DNA of 64,000 nucleotides from Arthrobacter pascens (GCF_030816475.1 NZ_JAUSXF010000001.1:3348001-3412000), one strand, 5' to 3'. Counted from the first letter of the stretch, positions 42,836-52,765 are shown. The notes: generated by a model not told the origin, from the letters alone. Made by a program: numbers and translations.

Positions 42836-44071
42836 GTGACCGCCGTCGACACCCCGGTACCCGCCCGTGAACAGACCGTCGGCCGCCCCCTGGCGGTCGT
42901 GCTCGGACTGCTGACAGTCTTCGGTCCGATTTCCATGGATCTGTACCTGCCCGTACTTCCTGCCCTCACGGCTGAACTTCAGAGCACGACGTCGGTGGCC
43001 CAGCTGACCATCACGTCCTGCCTTCTGGGCCTGGCCATCGGACAGGTCATCGCCGGCCCCCTCTCGGACCGGTTCGGCCGCCGTACGCCGCTGCTGATCG
43101 GCGTCATCGCCTACACGGTGACCTCGGGCCTGTGCGCACTAAGTCCGACCGTCGAAGCACTCATCATCGCCAGGTTCGTGCAGGGCCTCGCCGGCGCCGT
43201 CGGCATTGTCATTGCACAGGCTGCTGGCCGGGACGTGTATTCAGGCGGCAAGCTGCTTCGCTATTACGGCCGCCTCACGGTGCTTGGAGGACTGGCGGCC
43301 ATCATTGGCCCCGTCATCGGCGGCCAGCTCGCAGCCGTGACGGACTGGCGCGGAGTCTTCCTGTTTCTCGCCGCCGTCGGAGTCGCCATCCTCGTGGCGT
43401 CACTGGTGGTCTTCACGGAGACGCTGCCGGTAGGCCGGCGCGTCACCGGCGGGTTCTCGCATACCCTCAATGACTTCCGCCGGCTCCTTGCCGACAGGGT
43501 GTTCGTCGGGGCTGTACTGATCACCGGCTTCACCTACTCTGCGATCTTCGCCTACCTGAGCGGGGCGACATACATCCTCCAAGGCATGTACGGCCTCTCC
43601 CCGCAGGGCTACTCGTTCGCTTTCGGACTCAACTCCCTGGGCTTCATGGTCTTCGGATTCATCGCCGGCCGCCTGTCCGAAGGCTGGTCTGAACGAGGAA
43701 CGCTCGCCCTTGGCCTGATCATGACAGCCGCCGGCGCCCTGGGCCTGCTCGCGACGGCACTGCTCCATCTACCCCTGATCGCCATCATCCTGTCCCTGTT
43801 CACCATGGTCAGCGGCGTGGCCGTGACCAGTCCGCCGGCCACCTCGCTGGCGCTGAAGGACTATCCGGACATCGCCGGCACAGCCTCCTCCCTGCTGGGA
43901 CTGGCCCGGTTCGCTTTTGGCGGCCTCGCCGCGCCTCTGGTCGGCATCGGCGGAGCCAACGATCCTGTTCCGTTCGGCGTCGTGGCATCCGTTTCCGCAG
44001 CAGCCGCCGGACTTTCCCTGGGACTGGTCAACAGGCGCCGCAAGAACCGGAACGTTGCGGGCATTGCCTAA
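42836..44071 (+). CDS. Bcr/CflA family multidrug efflux MFS transporter
   Basis: 411 residues, 12 helices, GTG start with GGAG upstream. The family text FGPISMDLYLPVLPAL opens helix 1, and the loop motif GPLSDRFGRRTPL follows helix 2; the second motif (AQAAGRDVYSG) matches Bcr proteins. It exports drugs in exchange for protons. Divergent from the MmyB-type regulator. Confidence 0.92.
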   Translation: MTAVDTPVPAREQTVGRPLAVVLGLLTVFGPISMDLYLPVLPALTAELQSTTSVAQLTITSCLLGLAIGQVIAGPLSDRFGRRTPLLIGVIAYTVTSGLCALSPTVEALIIARFVQGLAGAVGIVIAQAAGRDVYSGGKLLRYYGRLTVLGGLAAIIGPVIGGQLAAVTDWRGVFLFLAAVGVAILVASLVVFTETLPVGRRVTGGFSHTLNDFRRLLADRVFVGAVLITGFTYSAIFAYLSGATYILQGMYGLSPQGYSFAFGLNSLGFMVFGFIAGRLSEGWSERGTLALGLIMTAAGALGLLATALLHLPLIAIILSLFTMVSGVAVTSPPATSLALKDYPDIAGTASSLLGLARFAFGGLAAPLVGIGGANDPVPFGVVASVSAAAAGLSLGLVNRRRKNRNVAGIA

Positions 44072-44124
44072 GCCAGGTTCCCTGGCCGGTTGCTCCGGGC
44101 GGACCGTCTTGGAATACTGCACAC

Positions 44125-44622
44125 ATGCCCTCGCTCCCTGTAACCCTGTCCGAAGAAGTCATCAGCCAGCCGGCCCGGGCCCAGTTCGAGGCATTCCTCA
44201 ATGAGCATCGGAGTGCACTCAATAGCTGCCTGGACGGGCTGACCGAGGAACAGGTCCGCGCGTCATTGGTGCCTTCCCGGACTACGCTGCTGGGCCTGGT
44301 GAAGCATGCCACCTTCGTCGAGAAGGTCTGGTTCGACGAAGCCATCACGTGCAGGCCCCGCGCCGATATCGGCATTCCGACGACGCCGGACGAGTCGTTC
44401 ATCCTCGACGACGATGACACTATCGCCGCCATCCAGCGGGCCCACCACGACGCATGCGAGGCATCCCGCAGGGCGGCGTCCTCCCTGCAGCTGGATGACC
44501 TCGTCCACGGAAACCGCCGCGGCCCGCTCCCCCTGCGCTGGGTGTACCTCCATATGCTGCGCGAGCTCGCCCAACACTGCGGTCATGCGGACATTCTGCG
44601 CGAGCAGCTCCTCAGCGATTAA
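44125..44622 (+). CDS. DinB family (DUF664) protein
   Basis: 165 residues, a four-helix bundle. FEAFLNEHRSALNSCLDGLTEEQ and LGLVKHATFVEKVWFDE hold the first metal-binding His, and MLRELAQHCGHADILREQL the last two. Such proteins are often mycothiol-dependent transferases in Actinobacteria. It begins 53 bases after the efflux gene and four bases before the DUF1801 gene, so co-transcription with the latter is likely. Confidence 0.85.
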   Translation: MPSLPVTLSEEVISQPARAQFEAFLNEHRSALNSCLDGLTEEQVRASLVPSRTTLLGLVKHATFVEKVWFDEAITCRPRADIGIPTTPDESFILDDDDTIAAIQRAHHDACEASRRAASSLQLDDLVHGNRRGPLPLRWVYLHMLRELAQHCGHADILREQLLSD

Positions 44623-44626
44623 GGGC

Positions 44627-45034
44627 ATGGTGGTACACGTGGACTACATCAAGGACGAACGGGTAGACCGGTACATCGAAGCACTCCCGGCATGGCAACA
44701 GGCCATCTGCCAGCGGGTCCGCGACCTGGTCCACGCGGCGGATCCGGGTGTCGAGGAAACCATCAAACGGACCGTCCAGCCGTACTTCGTCCTGGACGGA
44801 AATATCTGCGCGCTCCTTGCGGCGAAGGACCATGTCAACGTCTTCCTGTACGACGGCGGCATCGTTCCGGACCCGCAGGGCATCATCACCGCCGGACACG
44901 ACAACAAAACCGCCCGCACCGTTGCCTTCCGTGAGGGCGAGAACATCGATGAGCAGGCACTCGGCGATATGTTCAGGGCCATCATCGCGAATAACCGGGC
45001 GGGTGGCTGGCGGAAGATCAAAGGCAGCCAGTAG
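44627..45034 (+). CDS. DUF1801 (YdhG-like) protein
   Basis: 135 residues from ATG 44627. The DUF1801 pattern is visible: IEALPAWQQAICQRVRDLVH, DPGVEETIKRTVQPYF, ICALLAAKDHVNVFLYDG. The fold is frataxin-like; function is unknown. It follows the DinB gene by four bases. Confidence 0.85.
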   Translation: MVVHVDYIKDERVDRYIEALPAWQQAICQRVRDLVHAADPGVEETIKRTVQPYFVLDGNICALLAAKDHVNVFLYDGGIVPDPQGIITAGHDNKTARTVAFREGENIDEQALGDMFRAIIANNRAGGWRKIKGSQ

Positions 45035-45138
45035 TCGGACCCTCTTCAGGGCCCTTTCCACGTGTAGATTTGTCCAAAAATGGTGCGGCGCAAATGTCAA
45101 AGCGGACCACCTCGAAAACTGCCTCCCGAAGGAGCCGC

Positions 45139-45396
45139 ATGACAAGCACTGATATTGAAAAATTCCTCCGGGAGTCCGTGAACCAGGAACCGGATGCCGA
45201 ATCCGGCCTCGACGCGGATGAACTCTACGGGCTGTATACGAGCTGGTGCCTGCTCAACAACGTGGAGCCCGAGACCCCCGATGCCCTGTGGACTGCCCTG
45301 AAGGGGCGCGGCATCAGCCCCGGCAGCAACCACCTGACGATGAAGGGGCCGGTGGCCGCTGACTACATTATTGCCAGCGCGCCCGATCTGGACTGA
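45139..45396 (+). CDS. Small hypothetical protein, 85 residues
   Basis: ATG 45139 with AAGGAG 6 bases upstream. The protein is acidic and helical, with a winged-helix-like pattern (DELYGLYTSWCLLNNVEPETPDALW split by length only; GISPGSNHLTMKGPVAADY). It resembles small DNA-binding-like domains seen in Actinobacteria, but I cannot name a family. Confidence 0.6.
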   Translation: MTSTDIEKFLRESVNQEPDAESGLDADELYGLYTSWCLLNNVEPETPDALWTALKGRGISPGSNHLTMKGPVAADYIIASAPDLD

Positions 45397-45410
45397 AGGA
45401 AGGGCCGGTC

Positions 45411-45884
45411 CTAGAGCTCCCCGGTCGCTCCGGCGTCGTTCACTTCACCGCGCCAGCCGCCCGTTTCGCTTCCTCGCGACTCAACGAAATCCTTGAACTT
45501 GCGCATGTCCGCCTTCACCTGCATATTGTCGAGGTTCAGGACGGCCCCGGCCTTCTCCGTAAAGGTTTCCGGCGCCCATTCGAATCGCACATGGACCCTG
45601 GTGGTGTCGGCGTCGAGCGACGTGAAGGAGACAAGGCCGGCGTGGGATTTGCCGTCGAGGCTGCGCCAGGCAATCCGCTGATCGGGCTGCTGGTCGATTA
45701 TTTCAGTGTCGAACTCTCGTTCCACTCCGCCAATTTTGGTGACCCAATGGTTGGTCGTATCGGTCAACTGGGTCACGGACTCAACGCCCGACATGAACTC
45801 CGGAAAAGACTCAAACTGCGTCCACTGGTTGTATGCCGTCCGTACCGGAACGGCCACGTCCACAGTTTCTTCTACGGTTTCCAT
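45411..45884 (-). CDS. SRPBCC family protein (polyketide cyclase/dehydrase type)
   Basis: 157 residues. The START-like fold is clear: VDVAVPVRTAYNQWTQFESF, then PEFMSGVESVTQL and, after the central sheet, MRKFKDFVESR at the C-terminal helix. This is the YtfJ/cyclase subgroup common in stress or storage clusters of Actinobacteria. Ligand unknown; monocistronic. Confidence 0.88.
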   Translation of the reverse strand: METVEETVDVAVPVRTAYNQWTQFESFPEFMSGVESVTQLTDTTNHWVTKIGGVEREFDTEIIDQQPDQRIAWRSLDGKSHAGLVSFTSLDADTTRVHVRFEWAPETFTEKAGAVLNLDNMQVKADMRKFKDFVESRGSETGGWRGEVNDAGATGEL

Positions 45885-46039
45885 CTGATTCCTCCTGCTC
45901 GTGATGGTCGGTTCGCATCAGCTGACCGAAGGCGGCCGCATCATGGCCGAGCCGGCGGCCGCCACGTGTGAAACACTAAGCTTGCTGACTTCCTCTGTCC
46001 AGACCCGTCGGAAACTCCTCCACGCTCCAGGTTCCACGC

Positions 46040-46798
46040 CTACCCGGCAGGCACCGTGAACTTGTGCTCGATGAACGCCAGCAATGGCCGGGAGTTCAGG
46101 CAGATCAGGTGGACCACAACCCCGGCTAAGAAGATCAGCAGCGACACAGTGGTGACCGTCAATAGGAACGCCGTGACGAACAGGATGCCGGCGTTGCCAA
46201 GGGATACCCGCTTCTGCGCACCCAGGCAAAACAGCGAGAGCCGGTGGATGTCCCGGCGTCGGAAAGTAAACCGGGACAGCAGCAGCATGGCAGTAATGGC
46301 CGCGGTGCACAACATCAGACCCAGTCCCAGCAAACCGAACCTGGCGGCGGCCTGGGCCGGATCGCCCGGGTCAAGGGACCCGGGCAGCGAGTTCAGGTTC
46401 AGGACAATGGCTCCCAGCACCGCCACGTATGGCAGCCAGACCATGAGCGCGCTCGGGAAGTTGCTGCGGTAGCCCCGGACGAAGTCGCGCAGGACGCCTG
46501 TCTCCTCCCCCGCCAACAGACGGTTGAAAGCGTAGGCGGCGGCCACCAGCGACGGACCCACCGGCACGAAGGACAGCAGCACCACCATGCCGCCAGCGAA
46601 GGAACCCCCGCCGGCGGCGTTCAAATCCGGGTTCGAAGCCGCGTTCGAAGCCGCGTTCGCCAATGTGACCAACACAGGCGCCAGCACGAGCGGGATGTTG
46701 CACAGCACCAGCAGGGCACTGCCCACCATCACGCCGTAGACAACTCCGGCCGCCTTGAACAGCGGGCCGGAGCCGTATTCCGCCTTCTTCAGTGCCAC
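46040..46798 (-). CDS. YesL-like DUF624 membrane protein
   Basis: 252 residues, five or six helices. GVVYGVMVGSALLVLCNIPLV and FVPVGPSLVAAAYAFNRLL, then DFVRGYRSNF, are DUF624 features. These proteins accompany LplABC-type sugar uptake genes and may assist transporter assembly or sensing. Last gene of the beta-galactosidase operon. Confidence 0.82.
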   Translation of the reverse strand: MALKKAEYGSGPLFKAAGVVYGVMVGSALLVLCNIPLVLAPVLVTLANAASNAASNPDLNAAGGGSFAGGMVVLLSFVPVGPSLVAAAYAFNRLLAGEETGVLRDFVRGYRSNFPSALMVWLPYVAVLGAIVLNLNSLPGSLDPGDPAQAAARFGLLGLGLMLCTAAITAMLLLSRFTFRRRDIHRLSLFCLGAQKRVSLGNAGILFVTAFLLTVTTVSLLIFLAGVVVHLICLNSRPLLAFIEHKFTVPAG

Positions 46799-46867
46799 GG
46801 CCTACCCTTCCTTGCCTTCACGTGCCCGCCGCCTTCGCGTGCCCGCAGGCGCTGGCTTCGGGTGAAC

Positions 46868-48511
46868 CTACTTCTTGCTGCCGTTGGCCTGATAAGCCTT
46901 GTAGGCCTTGTTGGCCAACTCTACGTACTTGGACTGGCCCTTTGCGTCGAGTTCCTTGACGTAGGCATCGAACTGGCTCAGCGGCCGCTGTCCGGTGATG
47001 AACTTGAGGGTGTTCTGCTTGACATGGTCCTTCAGCGGCGTGAGCGCCAGCGTGGCCTGTTCACGGTCGGTATCGCTGTATGGCACGGGAGGCAGAGTCT
47101 TCAACGGGGTCTTGCCTTGCATGTCCTTCTGGAACTTGAGCTCTTCCGCACTCATGGTGGACTGCAGCAGGTCAGTGGACCCGCCATAGGCGAAATTTCC
47201 GCCGGAGAAGCCATAGTCGACGCGCAGGTCCTTGGTCCCGGCAGGGTTGAGGCCAAGGAAGTTGACGTCCGGAGCCAGCTTGCGCTTGCCGTCGGCGCCG
47301 ACGTCGTAGGTGGTCCCCTTGACTCCCCACTTCGTGAACTCCTGCCCTGCGTCGCTGTAGAAAAGCCAGTCAATGAACTGGATCAGCGCCACAAAGTTGT
47401 CGTTCTTGGCAACGGAAGCATTCAGCATGATGCCGTTCTCCAACCGCGAGCCGCCGATCAGGTCCCCGGCAGGCCCGCCGGGAACGGTGATCTTGGAGAT
47501 CGCGAAGTTACCCTTGCCCAGGGACTGCTCCATGGACGTCCGGTACGTGACGATGTTCTGTGAGTTGGTGCTGATCACGAAGGACTTGCCGGAGACGAAC
47601 TTCTGGATGGCGGAGTCGTCAGTCTGGGTGAAGCTTTCCGGATCCATCAGCCCTTCGGATACCAGTGAGTTGAAGTAGGTGAGCAGTTCCTTGAATTCCT
47701 GCGAGCCCGAGCCGAAGCTGAACTTCTTGTCAGAATCGTCGAAAACCAGGCCGTCCACCAGGCCCCAGCCGCTCACCGTGCCGAAGGCGGTCCCTGCGAT
47801 GTTGAGGACCGCATTGCCGTTGAAGCGATCCGAGAAAGGGGTGACGTCCGGGTAGGCCTTCTTCAGGGCCCGCAAGGCATCCCTGAATTCATCCCAGGTC
47901 TTGGGGATCGCGATATTGTGCTTCTGGAAGATGTCGGTGCGGACCGCGAGGGTGTAGTCCGGCCACAGTTCCTCGTGCAGGCCGGGCAGCACATAGTACT
48001 TTCCGTCCTGCTGCCTGAGGCCCTCGATTTCTGGCTCGAGCTTCCATTTCCTGATCTTGTCCTGGAAGTTGGGCATCAGGCCGACGTGGTCACTGACCGG
48101 CAGCACAGCACCGGACGAGACGTAGGCGGCCTCCTGGCCCGGGTAGGTCTTCGCGATGATTTCCGGAGCGCTGCCCGAACTGATCAGCAGGCTGCGCTTC
48201 TGTTCGTAGTCACTGCTGGGAACAATGGTGGGATTGAGGGTGACGTTGTTGTCCGCAGCAAGCTTCTGCCACAGCAGCCAGTCCTTTTTGTACGGGTAGG
48301 TGGGTTGGTCGCTGAACAGGAAGCTGAAGGTGAGCGGCGCCGTTGCCTTGAACGTGTCTCCTACGCCGAAGCTGTCCATCGCTCCCGCTCTGGCCTTCGA
48401 GGTGTCAGTGATGCCAGCCTCGGAGTCGCACGCTGCCATGGTCAGGCCAATCGCGACGACGGACGCAAGGCCGAGGAAGTCTCGTCTGCGGAGCTGTCGT
48501 TGGGGGATCAT
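46868..48511 (-). CDS. Extracellular sugar-binding lipoprotein (LipO/LplA type)
   Basis: 547 residues from the ATG at 48511, chosen because AAAGGA precedes it; another ATG at 48526 has none. The signal reads RRRDFLGLAS with lipobox TMAAC, so it is a lipoprotein. The large size and text such as WLLWQKLAADNNVTLNPT and LENGIMLNASVAKND fit the LipO family, which delivers oligosaccharides to LplB/LplC. Adjacent GH42 suggests a galactoside. Confidence 0.9.
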   Translation of the reverse strand: MIPQRQLRRRDFLGLASVVAIGLTMAACDSEAGITDTSKARAGAMDSFGVGDTFKATAPLTFSFLFSDQPTYPYKKDWLLWQKLAADNNVTLNPTIVPSSDYEQKRSLLISSGSAPEIIAKTYPGQEAAYVSSGAVLPVSDHVGLMPNFQDKIRKWKLEPEIEGLRQQDGKYYVLPGLHEELWPDYTLAVRTDIFQKHNIAIPKTWDEFRDALRALKKAYPDVTPFSDRFNGNAVLNIAGTAFGTVSGWGLVDGLVFDDSDKKFSFGSGSQEFKELLTYFNSLVSEGLMDPESFTQTDDSAIQKFVSGKSFVISTNSQNIVTYRTSMEQSLGKGNFAISKITVPGGPAGDLIGGSRLENGIMLNASVAKNDNFVALIQFIDWLFYSDAGQEFTKWGVKGTTYDVGADGKRKLAPDVNFLGLNPAGTKDLRVDYGFSGGNFAYGGSTDLLQSTMSAEELKFQKDMQGKTPLKTLPPVPYSDTDREQATLALTPLKDHVKQNTLKFITGQRPLSQFDAYVKELDAKGQSKYVELANKAYKAYQANGSKK

Positions 48512-48532
48512 TGGGTGTCCTTTCATAAGAGG

Positions 48533-49435
48533 TTATTCCTTGACGGAACCGAGCATGACGCCCGAAAAGAAGTACTTCTGGACGAAGGGGTAGACGCAGA
48601 GGATGGGGAGGACGGTGAGGACGATGGTGACGGACTGGATGTTGGCGGCGATCTGCCCCACGTTTTCCACGGTGCCGCCGGCGGAACCTGCAGTGGTGAC
48701 CCCGGCGATCATGTTGCGCAGGTAGATCGTCACCGGGAACAGCTCAGGCTTGTCCAGGTACAGGAAAGCCGTGAACCAGGAGTTCCAGTTGGCCACCGCA
48801 TAGAACAGGACCATGGTGGCCACGATGGCCTTGCTCAACGGCAGGACCACCCGGAACAGCACGCCGTACTGCGTGAGCCCGTCGATCGCCGCGGCCTCCT
48901 CGAGTTCCCGCGGCATGTTCTCGAAGAATGACTTCATGATGAGCAGGTTGAAGACGCTGATGGCGTTGGGCAGGACGACAGCCCAGATGGTGTCCCGCAT
49001 TCCCAGCGAACTGATCAGGACGTAATTGGGGATCAGGCCGCCGTTGAAGAACATGGTGAACACCGCCAGTCCGATGAAAACACTGCGGCCCTTCAGGTCC
49101 TTTTTGGCGATGGCGTAGGCAAACGTGGTGGTCAGGACCATGGAAATGGCCGTGGCCACCACCGTGTACAGGACCGTGTTGCCGTAGTTGCTCCAGAACG
49201 TCGAATCCGCCAGGATCAGCCGGTAGGTCTCCACATTGAAGCCCAGCGGCACCAGGTTCACCCGGCCGGAATTGATGAAGCCTTCACTGGAAAATGACTG
49301 GGCAATGATATTCAGGAACGGGTACGCCGTGATGAAGACGACGGACAGCAGAAACACCAGGTTGAACGCCCTGAACGCCTTCATGCCCGTGGATTCCTTC
49401 ATAGCCCGGGGTGTGGACACCTCGGCCGCCTTCAC
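48533..49435 (-). CDS. Sugar ABC transporter permease (LplC/MalG type)
   Basis: 300 residues, six helices. The EAA loop that contacts the ATPase reads ELEEAAAIDGLTQYGVLFRVVLP, and the ending SGVMLGSVKE is typical of LplC. No ATPase gene lies in this operon; a shared MsiK-type ATPase elsewhere is expected. It overlaps the other permease by four bases. Confidence 0.93.
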   Translation of the reverse strand: MKAAEVSTPRAMKESTGMKAFRAFNLVFLLSVVFITAYPFLNIIAQSFSSEGFINSGRVNLVPLGFNVETYRLILADSTFWSNYGNTVLYTVVATAISMVLTTTFAYAIAKKDLKGRSVFIGLAVFTMFFNGGLIPNYVLISSLGMRDTIWAVVLPNAISVFNLLIMKSFFENMPRELEEAAAIDGLTQYGVLFRVVLPLSKAIVATMVLFYAVANWNSWFTAFLYLDKPELFPVTIYLRNMIAGVTTAGSAGGTVENVGQIAANIQSVTIVLTVLPILCVYPFVQKYFFSGVMLGSVKE

Positions 49436-50415
49436 CAGAGGCTCGTTCCGGCAGTGCGGCGGAAGATGGCGTTCGCAGACAGGATCAGCACCAGTCCGAT
49501 CACCGATTCGAACATCCCGATCGCGGCCGCATAGCTGAAGTTGCTGGATTCCACGCCGACCCGGTACAGGTAGGTGGAGATCACATCAGAGGTTGCATAG
49601 TTCAACGGGTTGTAGATCAGCAGGATCTTCTCGAAGCCCACCGCCATGAATGTGCCGATGTTCAGGATCAGGAGCGTGACGATGGTGGGCCGGATGGCGG
49701 GCAGCGTGATGTGCCAGGTCTGCTGCCAGCGGTTCGCCCCGTCGATTCGGGCTGCTTCGTAGAGGGATTCATCGACGCGGGTCAGGCTCGCAAGGTACAG
49801 GATGGCACCCCAGCCCATGGTCTGCCACACCTCGGAGCTGATGTACATGGGCCGGAACCAGTTGGCGTCCTGCGTGAAGTTCACCGTGGATCCGAAGAGG
49901 CCTTCCGAGATCTGGTTGACCGTGCCCGTGAGGGAAAAGTTCTGCAGGATCATGCCGGCGATGATCACCACGGACATGAAGTGCGGCAGGTAAGCCACGG
50001 TTTGGACGAACTTCTTGAACTTCTGCGAGCGCAGCTCATTGAGCATCAGGGCGAAGATGATGGGCATCGGGAAGCAGAAAAGCAGGGTCAGGACGCCCAG
50101 GACGATGGTGTTCTGGAATGCCTGCCAGAAGCTGGGATCGTTGATGAACAGGACCACGTACTTCAGGCCCACCCATTTCTGTCCAAAGATGCTGCCGCCG
50201 GGCTGGAACTGCCGGAAGGCGATCACGTTTCCCAGCATGGGCAGGTACCGGAAAATCGCCAGGTACAGCAGCGGCAGGACCAGCAGGGTGTAAAGCCGCC
50301 AGTCCCGCCTGATGGCAAGTTTCCAGCCCGTTTTGGTCTTCATGGCCTTCTTCGGCGGCTTCACGCCCTTCATGGCGGGCTGAGCCTCAGGTGGGACTTC
50401 AAGTCGTAGTGCCAC
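49432..50415 (-). CDS. Sugar ABC transporter permease (LplB/MalF type)
   Basis: 327 residues, six helices. YTLLVLPLLYLAIFRYLPML begins the LplB core, and the EAA loop is SLYEAARIDGANRWQQTWHITLP. It pairs with the downstream LplC-like permease and the lipoprotein. It lies 12 bases after the beta-galactosidase stop. Confidence 0.93.
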   Translation of the reverse strand: MALRLEVPPEAQPAMKGVKPPKKAMKTKTGWKLAIRRDWRLYTLLVLPLLYLAIFRYLPMLGNVIAFRQFQPGGSIFGQKWVGLKYVVLFINDPSFWQAFQNTIVLGVLTLLFCFPMPIIFALMLNELRSQKFKKFVQTVAYLPHFMSVVIIAGMILQNFSLTGTVNQISEGLFGSTVNFTQDANWFRPMYISSEVWQTMGWGAILYLASLTRVDESLYEAARIDGANRWQQTWHITLPAIRPTIVTLLILNIGTFMAVGFEKILLIYNPLNYATSDVISTYLYRVGVESSNFSYAAAIGMFESVIGLVLILSANAIFRRTAGTSLW

Positions 50416-50427
50416 GGGTGTTCCCTC

Positions 50428-52473
50428 CTATCGTGTGGGTTCTGCGAGGACCAATACCTCGTTGGGGGGAAGCTCCACCGTTCCTTGGATCCGGCGTCCG
50501 GTGAGCCGGTCGGTTCCCCCATCGCCGACGTCGACCCTTGCGGGGGCATCGTTGTGGTTGAGTACCAGCAGGAAGCTGCTGCCGCTGCCAGTACGACGCC
50601 GGACCTGGACCCCCGGCGGAGCCTGCAGTTCCGGCTGGACGCCGGCAGCCTCGCATTCGGCTGCGAGCAGGAGCTTCAGGAAGGTGGGGTCAACCCGGGC
50701 GGAGAGGTACATCGCGCTGCCTTTCCCGAAAGTGTTGCGGGTGACTGCCGGCGATCCGGCGAGCCGGCCGGAATCATAGCTCGCCAGCACTTCGGCTTCT
50801 TGGGTGTGCAGGTGCTCAGTCCAGTAACTGGCGGAGGCGGTGCCGCCGTCGGAAGTTGTGAGCTTCACTTCCTCCCCCTCCCCGGCGAGGGGGTGCATTT
50901 CCTCGCTCCATGCGCCCAGGACCTTCCGAAGAGCGCCCGGGTAGCCGCCCAGCCGGATCGTGTTGGACTCATCCACGATGCCGGAAAGGTAGGAGACCAC
51001 CAGGCGGCCGCCGTCGGACACGTAGTCCTCGAACCGCTGGGCGGATTCGTCGTTGAGCAGGTACGCCGCCGGCAGAAGGACCAGGCTGTAGGCCGAGAGG
51101 TCGCTCTGAGCGCTGACAAAGTCCACGGTGATGTTGGCATCGAACAGGGGGCGGTAAAGGCGCAGGACCTCCTGGGCGTAGTTCAGGTCTGAGCGGGGTG
51201 AATTTCCCAGTTCCAGGGCCCACCAGCATTCCCAGTCGAAGACGACGGCTACCTTGGCGGTGGCGCGGGTTCCCGCCAGGCCGCCAAGGTCCTTGAGTTC
51301 GTTTCCCAGCTGGACGACCTCGCGGAAGATCCGGCTGTTGGGGCCGGCATGGCCCACCATGGCGGAGTGGTAACGCTCCGTGCCGCCCTTGGCCTGGCGC
51401 CACTGGAAAAACAAGATGGAATCGGCACCCTGGGCAATGGCCTGGTAGGAGCCGAGGCGCATCTTGCCCGGGAGCTTGGAAACGTTGACCGACCACTGGC
51501 TCACTGCCCCGGTAGCCTGCTCCATGACCATCCAGGGCTGTCCCTTGCGGAGCGACCGCATGAGGTCGAAATTCAGGGCAGCCGCCACGTGTGCGTCCGC
51601 TTCGCGCGGATCGGGGTAGATGTCCAGGGCGGCGGCGTCCTCTTCTGCAGCCCAGGCCCAGTAGTCGTTGGTCTTGTAGAAGCGCATGAAGTTGGTGACG
51701 ATGGGCAGGTCGGGGGTGTGCCGGCGCAGGATGTCCCGCTCGGCCTTGAAGTGCTCGAGCATGCTGTGCGACGTGAAGCGGTGGAAGTCGAGGCGGCGCG
51801 AGGGGTTGGACCAGGTCCGCGGCTGCGCCGGGACGTCCACCTGGTTCCAGTCCGAATATACCTGGCCCCAGACGTCGGCACTCCAGGCCTGGTTGAGTTC
51901 CTCCAGCGAAGAGTATTTCTGCCGCAGCCATCCACGGAACGCTTTGGCAGCCCATGGGCCGTAGGAGACGGGGCCGTATTCGTTGCCCACGTGCCACATC
52001 ATCAGCGCCCGGTGTTTGGCGTAGCGATCCCCCATCTGTTCAGCCATGGCTAGCGCCTTTTCGCGGTACACGGGATGGGAGACGTCGAAGTGCTGGCGGG
52101 AACCGAAGCCGAAAGTGGAGCCGTCGGCAAGTTCCGGCAGGATGTCAGGGTGCCGGGCAATGAGCCAGGCTGGCGGAACAGCATCAGGCGTGGCAAGGTC
52201 CACGCCGATGCCGTGTTCGTGCATGAGATCCATGACGTCATCCAGCCAGCCGAAGTCGTAGACGCCGTCAGCCGTTTCCAGCCGGCTCCACGAGAACACT
52301 GCAAGGGTGACCAGGTTGACCCCTGCTTCCTGCATCAGCCGGGCATCCTCGAGCCAGACGTCGCGGGGCCACTGCTCGGGGTTGTAGTCCCCGCCGTAGG
52401 CAATGCCTCCCAGGCGTTGGTGCATGCGATGGAGGCGTTCCTCCGCTAAATGCGCGTCAGGGCTGATGGTCAT
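50428..52473 (-). CDS. GH42 beta-galactosidase
   Basis: 681 residues from the ATG at 52473, with AAAGGA upstream. The GH42 barrel starts at IAYGGDYNPEQWP. The acid/base Glu lies in WHVGNEYGP (about residue 165) and the nucleophile Glu in MVMEQATGAVSQW (about 325). A trimerisation domain and a C-terminal beta domain follow (SFLLVLNHND). There is no signal peptide, so it acts in the cytoplasm on imported galactosides. First gene of the sugar operon. Confidence 0.95.
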   Translation of the reverse strand: MTISPDAHLAEERLHRMHQRLGGIAYGGDYNPEQWPRDVWLEDARLMQEAGVNLVTLAVFSWSRLETADGVYDFGWLDDVMDLMHEHGIGVDLATPDAVPPAWLIARHPDILPELADGSTFGFGSRQHFDVSHPVYREKALAMAEQMGDRYAKHRALMMWHVGNEYGPVSYGPWAAKAFRGWLRQKYSSLEELNQAWSADVWGQVYSDWNQVDVPAQPRTWSNPSRRLDFHRFTSHSMLEHFKAERDILRRHTPDLPIVTNFMRFYKTNDYWAWAAEEDAAALDIYPDPREADAHVAAALNFDLMRSLRKGQPWMVMEQATGAVSQWSVNVSKLPGKMRLGSYQAIAQGADSILFFQWRQAKGGTERYHSAMVGHAGPNSRIFREVVQLGNELKDLGGLAGTRATAKVAVVFDWECWWALELGNSPRSDLNYAQEVLRLYRPLFDANITVDFVSAQSDLSAYSLVLLPAAYLLNDESAQRFEDYVSDGGRLVVSYLSGIVDESNTIRLGGYPGALRKVLGAWSEEMHPLAGEGEEVKLTTSDGGTASASYWTEHLHTQEAEVLASYDSGRLAGSPAVTRNTFGKGSAMYLSARVDPTFLKLLLAAECEAAGVQPELQAPPGVQVRRRTGSGSSFLLVLNHNDAPARVDVGDGGTDRLTGRRIQGTVELPPNEVLVLAEPTR

Positions 52474-52765
52474 CTTTGTCCTTTGCTCGGCATCTCCGCC
52501 GCACGATTCTTCCCATGCGACCTGCATCACACGTAGAAACTATCGTAAAGTTTACGCAAGCACAAGGAGTCACCTGAACGGGCGCGAATGTATACAGACG
52601 CGGAAATTTTGCCGGCCGCATTCTCGGACAGCGCAATGTAGCGGCCGTTTGGGCAGTGCAGGGCTACTCAGGCGCGAGAGTTCATCCGGTTGTTTCTGAT
52701 AATTTTTAGAAACTATCGGAGTGGGAAGATCTCGGAACGGCCTTAAAGCAGGCCAACCGCGGGCG
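52474..52765. promoter_or_regulatory. Regulatory region of the beta-galactosidase operon
   Basis: CGTAAAGTTTACG (52544-52556) is a perfect 13-base palindrome. It lies next to AGAAACTATCG (52535-52545), which is repeated at 52708-52718. The second copy is part of the inverted repeat GTTTCT-10 bases-AGAAAC (52692-52713). These are likely sites for a sugar-responsive repressor. The AT-rich character contrasts with the surrounding DNA. No gene is visible here. Confidence 0.5.
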
